A stretch of 7,543 bases of DNA from QHBQ01 sp038230695 (GCA_038230695.1 JBBRMT010000229.1:1-7543); one strand, 5' to 3'; positions 1 through 5,697 are shown, counted from the first letter of the stretch. Numbers and translations: made by a program. Notes: generated from the sequence alone by a model not told the origin.

Positions 1-2
1 AC

Positions 3-74
3 CTGGAGACCGCGATGCGAATCGTCGCTGGCACGGCCCGCAGTATGGGTATCACGATACAGGGACGATTTTAG
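3..74 (+). CDS. rplK: Ribosomal protein L11, C-terminal end (partial)
   Basis: Only the last 23 codons and the TAG stop lie in the window; the 5' part is cut off by the left edge. The reading frame ends in AMRIVAGTARSMGITIQGRF. The GTARSMG signature near the C-terminus is typical of the RNA-binding domain of L11, which binds the GTPase-associated region of 23S rRNA at the base of the L10-L12 stalk. The identification is supported by context, since rplK immediately precedes rplA in most bacteria and the next genes here are rplA, rplJ and rplL. The gap to rplA is 117 bases and holds heptamer repeats and a probable L1-binding hairpin. Confidence 0.9.
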   Translation: METAMRIVAGTARSMGITIQGRF

Positions 75-95
75 TTCTGAGTTCTGAGTTTTGAG
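75..95. repeat. Heptanucleotide tandem tract TTCTGAG x3
   Basis: Directly after the rplK stop codon there are two perfect copies of TTCTGAG (75-81, 82-88) and a third with one change, TTTTGAG (89-95). It is one of several 7-bp-period tracts in the non-coding gaps of this window, and function is unknown. Confidence 0.8.
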
Positions 96-144
96 TTGGG
101 CCTCAATACGCTTCGACTCTATCGCAAACCTTAGCTCGGACCAA

Positions 145-175
145 GGTGGGAGAGCCGCACGGCTCGATTGACCAC
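145..175 (+). promoter_or_regulatory. Probable L1-binding site mimicking 23S rRNA, upstream of rplA
   Basis: The segment folds as an outer stem GTGG (146-149) with CCAC (172-175) and an inner stem AGCC (153-156) with GGCT (161-164), closed by loop GCAC. Between the stems are a 5' GAG (150-152) and a 3' CGATTGA (165-171). This layout, a G-rich 5' strand and a larger GATGA-like 3' strand between two short helices, is the known recognition element for ribosomal protein L1 in 23S rRNA and in L1-regulated mRNAs. It ends one base before the AAGGAG ribosome binding site of rplA, so bound L1 could block initiation. The fold and motif are visible; binding is inferred. Confidence 0.6.
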
Positions 176-176
176 A

Positions 177-182
177 AAGGAG
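177..182 (+). promoter_or_regulatory. rplA ribosome binding site
   Basis: AAGGAG lies nine bases before ATG 192 and fixes that start. An in-frame ATG at 168 would place the ribosome binding site inside the coding region and add residues not expected in L1, so it was not chosen. Confidence 0.85.
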
Positions 183-191
183 AAACATACT

Positions 192-920
192 ATGGCATAC
201 GAACACGGCAAGAAATATCGCGCCGCAGCGGCGCAAATCGAACCGGAGAAGCTCTACACCGTGCAGGAAGCGGCGGATCTGCTGAAAAGCACTTCCTTCA
301 CCAAGTTCGATGGCACCATCGAAGTGCATATGCGGCTGGGGATTGACCCTCGCCACGCCGACCAGATCGTGCGCGGCACCGCAGTGCTACCCCACGGCAC
401 CGGCAAGAAGATCCGCATCCTGGTCTTCACCCAGGGCGAGGGTGAGCGCATCGCTCGTGAGGCGGGCGCGGACTTCGTGGGCAACGATGACATAATCAAG
501 CAAATCGAAGGCGGCTGGATAGATTTCGACATCGCCATTGCCTCCGCCGATATGATGGGTAAGGTCGGGCGGCTCGGCAAGATTCTAGGTCGGCGTGGCC
601 TCATGCCCAGCCCCAAGAGCGGCACCATCGTGCAGCAGGTTGGCGACCTTCCTCGCGTAATCGAGGAAGTGAGACGCGGCAAGGTAGAGTTCCGCAATGA
701 CAAGACTGGCCTCATCCACATTGGGGTGGGCAAGATCAGTTTCGAGCAGAAGCAGATTATCGAGAACGTTCTCGCGCTGATTGACGCAATCAACAAGGCC
801 AAGCCCACAGGCGCGAAAGGCACTTACATCCGTAGCATCACCGTTACCAGCACCATGGGTCCCGGCATCCCGCTAGAAGTCGCCCCCGCGCTGGCGGCCA
901 GCGCAAACATGGGAGCGTAA
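192..920 (+). CDS. rplA: Ribosomal protein L1
   Basis: This 242-residue protein matches L1 in length and sequence throughout. L1 binds the L1 stalk of 23S rRNA, assists release of deacylated tRNA from the E site, and commonly represses its own operon by binding an mRNA copy of the rRNA site. Visible family features are the N-terminal GKKYRAA segment, FDGTIEVHMRLGID (domain I), and GKVGRLGKILGRRGLMPSPKSGT, which includes the L1 signature. The C-terminal half of domain I returns with GTYIRSITVTSTMGPGIPL. ATG 192 follows AAGGAG at a good distance. It lies between rplK and rplJ, consistent with the conserved stalk gene order. The tail after GPGIPLEV is short and alanine-rich, as often seen. No break or missing segment is visible. 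A likely L1 target hairpin directly precedes the gene, pointing to feedback control. Confidence 0.97.
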   Translation: MAYEHGKKYRAAAAQIEPEKLYTVQEAADLLKSTSFTKFDGTIEVHMRLGIDPRHADQIVRGTAVLPHGTGKKIRILVFTQGEGERIAREAGADFVGNDDIIKQIEGGWIDFDIAIASADMMGKVGRLGKILGRRGLMPSPKSGTIVQQVGDLPRVIEEVRRGKVEFRNDKTGLIHIGVGKISFEQKQIIENVLALIDAINKAKPTGAKGTYIRSITVTSTMGPGIPLEVAPALAASANMGA

Positions 921-927
921 CAACAAT

Positions 928-1053
928 GGTAAAAAGTGAATGTTAAATGAAGAGGTAGGTTGGCAGAGTGAACCAGCTTGCTATCCGAATTCATTCAACT
1001 TATCATTCATCATTCATCATTTACCATTTACCATTTACCATTTACCATTTCCT
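928..1053. repeat. Inverted pair of heptamer tracts after rplA
   Basis: On the right, four perfect copies of ATTTACC run from 1019 to 1046, followed by a partial copy and preceded by ATCATTC-type heptamers (about 1002-1018). On the left, 928-948 reads as three degenerate heptamers (GGTAAAA, AGTGAAT, GTTAAAT) that are the reverse-complement style of the right tract. The two arms flank about 40 bases of unremarkable sequence. Nothing here is coding; the longest frame from ATG 926 is six codons. Confidence 0.7.
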
Positions 1054-1059
1054 TACCAA

Positions 1060-1196
1060 TGACCGCCGGTGCGTCTGAGGACGCTTAAACCGCAAGGGCC
1101 TGCCGAGGTGAAGGAGCGGAAAGAGCAATAGGACTGGCGCAGCGGGTGAACCCTCGTTGCCGCGCCGCGAGGCGCAGGCCAGATTACTTGCCTCGA
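1060..1196 (+). promoter_or_regulatory. L10 leader (ribosomal protein L10(L12)4-binding mRNA structure)
   Basis: The segment carries the conserved blocks of bacterial L10 leaders: ACCGCCGGTGCG, then CCTGCCGAGGTGAAG, GACTGGCGC and CCTCGTTGCCG. Pairings I can see are GCGTC/GACGC (1071-1075 with 1080-1084), GGCCTGC/GCAGGCC (1097-1103 with 1174-1180), CGAGG/CCTCG (1104-1108 with 1152-1156), and a triloop hairpin at 1159-1173 with one G-A mismatch. In the family this RNA binds the L10-L12 complex and represses rplJL. A strong terminator follows at 1199, as in leaders that act by attenuation. The start is approximate. Identification is from recalled family consensus and the fold, not a covariance search. 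Confidence 0.88.
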
Positions 1197-1198
1197 CC

Positions 1199-1234
1199 AA
1201 TCCCCAACCCTCTGCGGTTGGGGATTTTTCTTTT
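1199..1234 (+). terminator. Intrinsic terminator / attenuator upstream of rplJ
   Basis: An 11-bp perfect stem pairs AATCCCCAACC (1199-1209) with GGTTGGGGATT (1216-1226) around loop CTCTGC, and runs into TTTTTCTTTT (1225-1234). It sits between the L10 leader and rplJ in the direction of transcription, 129 bases before the start codon, so full termination would silence rplJ and rplL. The placement indicates a conditional attenuator governed by the leader. The hairpin is clear; its conditional use is inferred. Confidence 0.88.
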
Positions 1235-1284
1235 GGCTTATTGGCCCAGGGTGGGGATTTATCCTACCCCTACATTGCGAGAAG

Positions 1285-1299
1285 GCGTGCATAACACGC
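1285..1299 (+). other. Small hairpin in the rplJ 5' leader
   Basis: GCGTG (1285-1289) pairs with CACGC (1295-1299) around CATAA. It lies between the attenuator and the rplJ start, has no T-run after it, and its role is unknown. Confidence 0.3.
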
Positions 1300-1310
1300 T
1301 CACCCACAAT

Positions 1311-1338
1311 CTACATTTTACATTTTACATTCTACAAT
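1311..1338. repeat. Heptanucleotide tract TTACATT-type x4 before rplJ
   Basis: Four consecutive heptamers, CTACATT, TTACATT, TTACATT and CTACAAT, end seven bases before the rplJ ribosome binding site. This AT-rich tract should keep the initiation region poorly structured. Confidence 0.75.
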
Positions 1339-1345
1339 CCTAAGC

Positions 1346-1357
1346 GGAGGGAGGTGA
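1346..1357 (+). promoter_or_regulatory. Very strong rplJ ribosome binding site
   Basis: GGAGGGAGGTGA contains GGAGGTGA (1350-1357), a near-full complement of the 16S rRNA 3' end, with eight bases between GGAGG and TTG 1363. It decides the non-ATG start of rplJ. Confidence 0.85.
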
Positions 1358-1362
1358 ATTGA

Positions 1363-2169
1363 TTGCCAACAGCTGAGAAGCAACAAACGATTACAGAACT
1401 TTCCGATCTGATGAAGAAGAGCGCGATGATGGTGCTGACCGACTATCGTGGCATGACGGTGGCGGAGATCAGTGACGTGCGCCGCCAGATGCGGGCCAAG
1501 GGCGTTGAGTACCATGTCACTAAAAACACCCTGACCGTGCTAGCCGCGGAGAATGCGGGCATAGACATGACCAGCGAACTGCGCGACCTGCTTAATGGCC
1601 CAACCGCGATTGCCTTCTTGACCGACGACATTGCGGCGGGTAGCAAGATGATCAACGATTATCTGCGTACCGCACGGGTGATGAAGGTCAAGGCTGCGCT
1701 ACTCGAAGGTAGGGTGATGAAGGCGGATTCGCTAGCCGACATCGCCAAGCTGCCCGGAAGGCAGCAACTGCTAGCCTCGATACTGGGGACCGTACAAGCC
1801 CCACTTACCAGCCTGGCCTCCAGGCTCAACCAGATTATCAGCGGCCTGGCGACTGCGCTAAAGCAGCACGCCGACAACCAGAGTAGCGGCGATACCGCTG
1901 CGGCTACGATTGCCGAAGCAGCGGCTACCAACGAAGCAGCGACTACCGAGACGGCTCCTGCTACTGAAGAAGCAACTTCTACCGAGGTAGCTCCAACAAG
2001 CGAAGCAGTAGCTTCTGAAGAAGTAGCCCCTGCTAACCAGGCAGAGCCTGCTAGTGAAGAAGCCACTACCGACCAAGCAGCCACAAGCGAAGCAGAGCCT
2101 GCTAGTGAAGAAGCAGCCATAAGCGAAGCAGCCCCTGCTACCGACACAGAGCCTGGCGAAGCGGCTTAA
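1363..2169 (+). CDS. rplJ: Ribosomal protein L10 with long acidic C-terminal tail
   Basis: L10 anchors L7/L12 dimers to the ribosome, forming the stalk that recruits translation GTPases. Residues 1-171 follow the family: an N-terminal PTAEKQQTITELSDLMKKS helix, LTDYRGMTVAEISDVRRQMRAKG, VTKNTL, the LLNGPTAIAF segment, and a C-terminal helix (about 132-171) of the kind that binds L12. The start is TTG 1363, supported by GGAGGTGA eight bases upstream and by family alignment. The protein has 268 residues, against a usual 165-180. Residues 172-268 are a low-complexity tail of A, T, E, S and P with some D, N, Q, G, V and I, and no Lys, Arg, Leu or aromatic residue. The frame is open through to TAA, so I see the tail as a real extension and not a readthrough artefact. 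Expression is probably set by the L10 leader and attenuator. Confidence 0.95.
   Translation: MPTAEKQQTITELSDLMKKSAMMVLTDYRGMTVAEISDVRRQMRAKGVEYHVTKNTLTVLAAENAGIDMTSELRDLLNGPTAIAFLTDDIAAGSKMINDYLRTARVMKVKAALLEGRVMKADSLADIAKLPGRQQLLASILGTVQAPLTSLASRLNQIISGLATALKQHADNQSSGDTAAATIAEAAATNEAATTETAPATEEATSTEVAPTSEAVASEEVAPANQAEPASEEATTDQAATSEAEPASEEAAISEAAPATDTEPGEAA
2041..2114 (+). repeat. Direct repeat in the rplJ tail, 51-bp spacing
   Basis: An identical 23-bp sequence beginning GCAGAGCCTGCTAGTG occurs at 2041-2063 and 2092-2114. The offset of 51 bp is 17 codons, so the repeat keeps frame and encodes AEPASEEA twice. Related GAAGAAG and GCAGCC units recur across 1915-2150. This suggests that the tail grew by in-frame slippage or duplication. 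Confidence 0.85.
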
Positions 2170-2225
2170 CTTTACCGACTACTGGCATGATAAACTTGCC
2201 ATTATCAACTCAATCAACTAACGTA

Positions 2226-2243
2226 TTGCCCGCAACGGGCCAA
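2226..2243 (+). other. Hairpin between rplJ and rplL
   Basis: CCCG (2229-2232) pairs with CGGG (2236-2239) around CAA and extends through TTG/CAA (2226-2228 with 2241-2243) past one bulged C. No T-run follows, so it is not a terminator. A processing or stability element allowing higher L12 output is possible but not shown. Confidence 0.3.
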
Positions 2244-2276
2244 GCACAAGCGACAAGAAAGGAAGTTCAGCAATAA

Positions 2277-2684
2277 ATGGCTACTCTAACCCGTGATGAA
2301 ATCGTGGACGGCATCTCCAACCTTAGTGTGCTGGAGCTGTCCAAGCTGGTGAAGGACATCGAGGAGAAGTTTGGCGTAACCGCCGCTGCCCCGATGATGA
2401 TGGGCGGGTTCGCCCCAGCGGCGGCTCCGTCGGGTGACGGCGCGGCTCCGGTCGAGGAGAAGGAAGAGCAGACCCAGTTCGACGTAATCCTCACCGAAAT
2501 GGGCGCGAACAAGATCAGCGTGATCAAGGCCGTGCGCGAACTGGTACCGAGCCTCGGCCTGAAGGAAGCCAAGGATCTGGTCGAGGCTGCGCCCAAGCCG
2601 ATCAAGGAAGGCGTGCCGAAGGCTGAGGCCGATGCCGCTGCCGCCAAGCTGAAGGATGCTGGCGCAACCGCTCAGGTTAAGTAG
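2277..2684 (+). CDS. rplL: Ribosomal protein L7/L12
   Basis: This is the stalk protein present in several copies per ribosome, which binds L10 by its N-terminus and contacts elongation factors by its C-terminal domain. At 135 residues it is slightly longer than the usual 120-130. The N-terminal dimerisation domain is about 1-34 (ISNLSVLELSKLVKDIEEKFGV). A flexible Ala/Pro/Gly/Glu hinge covers about 35-66. The C-terminal domain is about 67-135, with FDVILTEMGANKISVIKAVR and the factor-binding SLGLKEAKDLVEAAP stretch intact. ATG 2277 is preceded by AAAGGAAG (2258-2265), a somewhat distant ribosome binding site. It lies 107 bases after rplJ with no terminator between, so the two should share a transcript. 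A strong terminator follows, so it is the last gene of the unit here. Confidence 0.97.
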   Translation: MATLTRDEIVDGISNLSVLELSKLVKDIEEKFGVTAAAPMMMGGFAPAAAPSGDGAAPVEEKEEQTQFDVILTEMGANKISVIKAVRELVPSLGLKEAKDLVEAAPKPIKEGVPKAEADAAAAKLKDAGATAQVK

Positions 2685-2749
2685 GGCTTCATCACACTGT
2701 CTTCATGGCTATGAGGTATGATTAAAGCTCCTATCTAATAGAGCTGAGG

Positions 2750-2790
2750 AATGGGCTACCATGTTGTATTGGTAGCCCATTTTTCTTTTT
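2750..2790 (+). terminator. Intrinsic terminator of the rplKAJL unit
   Basis: ATGGGCTACC (2751-2760) pairs perfectly with GGTAGCCCAT (2771-2780), extends by A-T pairs at both ends, and is followed by TTTTCTTTTT (2781-2790). It lies 66 bases after the rplL stop and separates the ribosomal genes from the secreted-protein gene. A weaker hairpin (AGCTC 2726-2730 with GAGCT 2741-2745) precedes it. Confidence 0.92.
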
Positions 2791-2794
2791 GCAT

Positions 2795-2824
2795 TTGACA
2801 ACTGCTCTACTAACGTGCTAATCT
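2795..2824 (+). promoter_or_regulatory. Probable promoter of the Kelch/SLH gene
   Basis: A perfect -35 box TTGACA (2795-2800) is followed after 18 bases by TAATCT (2819-2824), a weak -10 helped by an extended TG motif at 2816-2817. It begins five bases after the T-tract of the rplL terminator. The predicted transcript has a 5' leader of roughly 115 bases. Confidence 0.6.
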
Positions 2825-2854
2825 TCCACCTGTAAACATCGCGGATGGCTGTGT

Positions 2855-2895
2855 GCATTAAGGTGCGCCGCTGTTGTTACCAGCAGCGTTAATGC
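2855..2895 (+). other. Stem-loop in the leader of the Kelch/SLH gene
   Basis: GCATTA (2855-2860) pairs with TAATGC (2890-2895) and CGCTG (2869-2873) with CAGCG (2884-2888), leaving an asymmetric bulge. CCCCCTTTTT follows at 2901-2910, but five bases after the stem, so it is a poor terminator. It may be an mRNA-stability or regulatory structure. Confidence 0.3.
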
Positions 2896-2948
2896 TGTAA
2901 CCCCCTTTTTACAACTATATTGGAGAGCATGGGAAAGGAACGCAAAAT

Positions 2949-5663
2949 ATGAGTAGGAATTACCGCATATATCGTTGGATGCTGGCGATAGTTGCGCTAT
3001 TTATGGTTGCTACATCGGTAGCGGCTTGGAACGGCGTGCAGGCTGCTCCCGCGCACTCATCATCCACAACCACGCAACCAACCACAAATAGCGAGGTGGT
3101 AGGGCATAAGGCAAAGAGCGGGACACAACCCGCCACAGGCCAAACGCGCCCCAACGTACTGCCTGTCAGTGGCATCAATTACAACATTGCCACCAGCACA
3201 GGAGCAATTACGCCAGGGGTCTACAATATCGGCAATAGCTGTGACGACTGCACCACTATCGTCACTCCCACCTTCCCAATTACTTACTATGGCACGGCTT
3301 ACACAACCTTCAGCGCCGATGCCAACGGCGATATCCAGTTCAACTCGAACAGCAGTAAACTTCACGATCAGAGCGATGTCTGCGTCCCCACCGGCAGCGA
3401 GAGTTACTATACACAAATGAACGGGGTGCTGGAGGTCTATTGGGACGACCTACGAACGGATCAGGGTGGTGGAAGTGGTATTTATACCGCAACTATCGGC
3501 AGTGCGCCGCATCGCCGCTATATAATCGAGTGGCGGACCACCTACTACGATCGTCTTGGTACGAGCGATGAGGAGGCGATATTCTACGAGGACTCACCTC
3601 ATATCACCATTATTTACGGCCCGAACGTTGATAATGGCTATAACGAAGGGGCGGCCATCCAGGAAGGCAATGGCTTGAGCGGCAACTCCTACAGCCTCTA
3701 CTCGTGCGACCAGCGCAGCCTCAGCAATGGGCTACGCCTTGATTATGTGCCTTACAACCCACAGACTACCACGCCCACCCCGGTTAGCAGCGCAACTGCT
3801 ACTCCAGTGGCAGCCTGTGCCGATCTGGGTGGTTGGGCGTTTACCCAGCCGCTAAACGTGGCCGCCCAAGCACCAGCAGTGGCAAGCGATGGCAGCTACG
3901 TTTACGCCGCTGGCGGTTTGGTCTACTCTCCTACCACCTACCTCGACGAGCTTGGCCGTTATGACCCGACCAGCGGCACCTGGAGCTACCTAACCAGCGT
4001 GCCGCTCGCTCTATCCAACGCCAGCGCCGTGTACGCGCCGCTCAACAACAAACTCTACCTCTTCGGCGGTGTCCAGGGGTCTTCGCAGCTAAACTCCACG
4101 CTTATCTACGACATCGCAACGGATAGCTGGTCGAGCGGCGCAGCAATGCCCGATGCGCGATACTCGATGGCCGCTGGCTATTACAATGGCAGCGTGTACC
4201 TGGTCGGTGGTAAAAAGAACTACAGCGTATACAGCCAGACATGGGCATATGATGTGACGGCGGACATCTGGACGACGAAGACGACTGCGCCTAATAACAT
4301 ATATGGCGCGGCTTCCGGGGTGATTAACGGTCATCTCTACATGGTGGGAGGTTATGACGGGAACAACTACCTCGATACCACCTACGATTATGACATTGCC
4401 GCCGACAGTTGGTTGCAACGCGCCAATCTGCCCACCCAAATGTATTTCGCTGCAGGCGCAGTTCTGAATGGCAAGTTCTACAACGTAGGCGGTGGCGGTC
4501 AAAATGAGCTAGCGCCTCTAGGTGCGAATTATTCGCCGCACCCGGCCAGCCCCCTTACCTCCAATGCAACCTTCATCTACGACCCCACCACCGATAGCTG
4601 GAGCGAGGGCGCAAGTTTGAATCAGCCCCGCAGCTACCTCGGCGCGGCCAGCGTGGGTAATTCGATCGTTGCGGTTGGCGGTTTTGCATACAACGCTGGC
4701 AACAGCATTTCGCTGAACAGCGTAGAGGTGGCCTCGCTTCGGGCCTGCACCGCTACACCAACACCCACCAATACGCCCACCAACACATCCATCCCCACCA
4801 ATACCGCAACCAACACGCCCACCGATACTGCTACCAACACGCCCACCAACACTGCTACCTACACGCCCACCAACACCAGCACCCCACTACCGACGCAGAC
4901 AGCGGGCGGCCCGACTGATACACCCTCACCCCTGCCCTCGGCCACGCCGTACCCAACTTACACGCCGTATCCATCCTATACACCATACCCAACCTACACT
5001 TCGCCTCCAAGTAATACTCCCGCCCCTACCAACACCCCAGGCGGCCCGACCGACACGCCCATCGCGCCAACGCTAACCCCGACCGACTGCCCCAACGAGT
5101 TCACCGATATTACTGGCAACATCTTCTACCCTGCTATTCACTACCTGAACTGCCGTGGCGTAGTCAACGGCCTTGATGCTACCCACTACGGTCCGGCGGG
5201 AACGTCTACTCGCGGCCAGTTCGCCAAGGTGGTGGTGCTGGGCTTCGGCACGCCACTATTCACGCCAACTACACAAGACTTTGTGGATGTGCCACCTAGC
5301 TACTTCGCCTACGCTTACATCGAGAGCGGCTTCCACGCCGGTATCCTCAGCGGCTTCGACCAGGCCTCCTGCGCGGCACACGGCCTGGGCAACCCTTGCT
5401 ACCTACCCAACCTGCCCATCACTCGCGGCCAGCTCACCAAGTTGGTGGTCAATGCGGGCGGCTACGCCCTGACTACACCCCAGGGTGGCATCCAGGACTT
5501 CAGCGACGTGCCACCATCCAACGTCTTCTACGTCAGCATCGAGACGGCTTATCACAACGGTGTCATCAACGGTTATCCCGGCGGCATCTTCCTGCCCAAC
5601 GCCAATATCAGCCGCGACCAGATGGCCCAGATCGTCTACGAAGGCATCATCCATCGGCCCTAA
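2949..5663 (+). CDS. Secreted Kelch-repeat protein with TPTNTPT linker and three SLH repeats
   Basis: This 904-residue exported, probably surface-anchored protein has no recognised gene name. Residues 1-32 look like a signal peptide, with three early Arg, hydrophobic MLAIVALFMVATSVAA, and likely cleavage after VQA. Residues about 70-270 form a beta-rich domain of a type I recall from other Chloroflexota secreted proteins (FPITYYGTAYTTFSADANGDIQF, YWDDLRTD, YIIEWRTTYY, ITIIYG). Residues about 289-600 hold six Kelch-like repeats, each with a hydrophobic-GG pair and a YD-x(4)-W-type strand, suggesting a six-bladed propeller. Residues about 601-714 are a Thr/Pro/Asn/Tyr linker. Three SLH repeats start near 718, 778 and 851 (FTDI, FVDV, FSDV; TRGQ, TRGQ, SRDQ), which usually hold proteins to the cell-wall surface. 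ATG 2949 follows AAGGA (2935-2939) by nine bases. The ligand is unknown; adhesion or sheath structure is a guess. No catalytic motif was seen. Confidence 0.9.
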   Translation: MSRNYRIYRWMLAIVALFMVATSVAAWNGVQAAPAHSSSTTTQPTTNSEVVGHKAKSGTQPATGQTRPNVLPVSGINYNIATSTGAITPGVYNIGNSCDDCTTIVTPTFPITYYGTAYTTFSADANGDIQFNSNSSKLHDQSDVCVPTGSESYYTQMNGVLEVYWDDLRTDQGGGSGIYTATIGSAPHRRYIIEWRTTYYDRLGTSDEEAIFYEDSPHITIIYGPNVDNGYNEGAAIQEGNGLSGNSYSLYSCDQRSLSNGLRLDYVPYNPQTTTPTPVSSATATPVAACADLGGWAFTQPLNVAAQAPAVASDGSYVYAAGGLVYSPTTYLDELGRYDPTSGTWSYLTSVPLALSNASAVYAPLNNKLYLFGGVQGSSQLNSTLIYDIATDSWSSGAAMPDARYSMAAGYYNGSVYLVGGKKNYSVYSQTWAYDVTADIWTTKTTAPNNIYGAASGVINGHLYMVGGYDGNNYLDTTYDYDIAADSWLQRANLPTQMYFAAGAVLNGKFYNVGGGGQNELAPLGANYSPHPASPLTSNATFIYDPTTDSWSEGASLNQPRSYLGAASVGNSIVAVGGFAYNAGNSISLNSVEVASLRACTATPTPTNTPTNTSIPTNTATNTPTDTATNTPTNTATYTPTNTSTPLPTQTAGGPTDTPSPLPSATPYPTYTPYPSYTPYPTYTSPPSNTPAPTNTPGGPTDTPIAPTLTPTDCPNEFTDITGNIFYPAIHYLNCRGVVNGLDATHYGPAGTSTRGQFAKVVVLGFGTPLFTPTTQDFVDVPPSYFAYAYIESGFHAGILSGFDQASCAAHGLGNPCYLPNLPITRGQLTKLVVNAGGYALTTPQGGIQDFSDVPPSNVFYVSIETAYHNGVINGYPGGIFLPNANISRDQMAQIVYEGIIHRP
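4749..5087 (+). repeat. Repetitive DNA encoding the TPTNTPT / TPYPTY linker
   Basis: Degenerate 6- and 12-bp units (ACNCCCACCAAC-type) encode Thr-Pro-Thr-Asn repeats. A distinct part near 4941-5010 encodes TPYPTY, TPYPSY and TPYPTY in tandem. This is an extended, probably glycosylatable spacer between the propeller and the SLH anchor. The repeats favour slippage and so length variation between strains. Confidence 0.85.
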
Positions 5664-5669
5664 ACGAGC

Positions 5670-5697
5670 GCTGAGTGTTGATTGCTGAGTGTTGAGA
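5670..5697. repeat. Heptamer tract after the Kelch/SLH gene
   Basis: GCTGAGT, GTTGATT, GCTGAGT and GTTGAGA follow each other with a 7-bp period, starting seven bases after the TAA. The first and third copies are identical. Confidence 0.7.

Noticed and set aside
254..823. Long minus-strand open frame opposite rplA
   Set aside because: It lies entirely opposite rplA, resembles no protein family I know, and arises from the codon bias of the real gene.
1002..1053. Short regular repeats considered as a CRISPR array
   Set aside because: Units are seven bases, contiguous and without spacers, so they are simple tandem repeats.
1146..1343. Small plus-strand frame across the L10 leader and attenuator
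   Set aside because: It runs through a conserved RNA structure, a terminator and heptamer repeats; the protein is implausible.
1659..2147. Minus-strand open frame opposite rplJ, rich in Ala, Ser and Val
   Set aside because: It is a mirror of the repetitive Glu/Ala/Thr codons of the L10 tail, with no supporting start signal.
4634..4852. Minus-strand frame encoding Val/Gly/Leu repeats that look like membrane segments
   Set aside because: It is the reverse complement of the Thr-Pro-Asn linker codons; the apparent hydrophobic repeats are an artefact.
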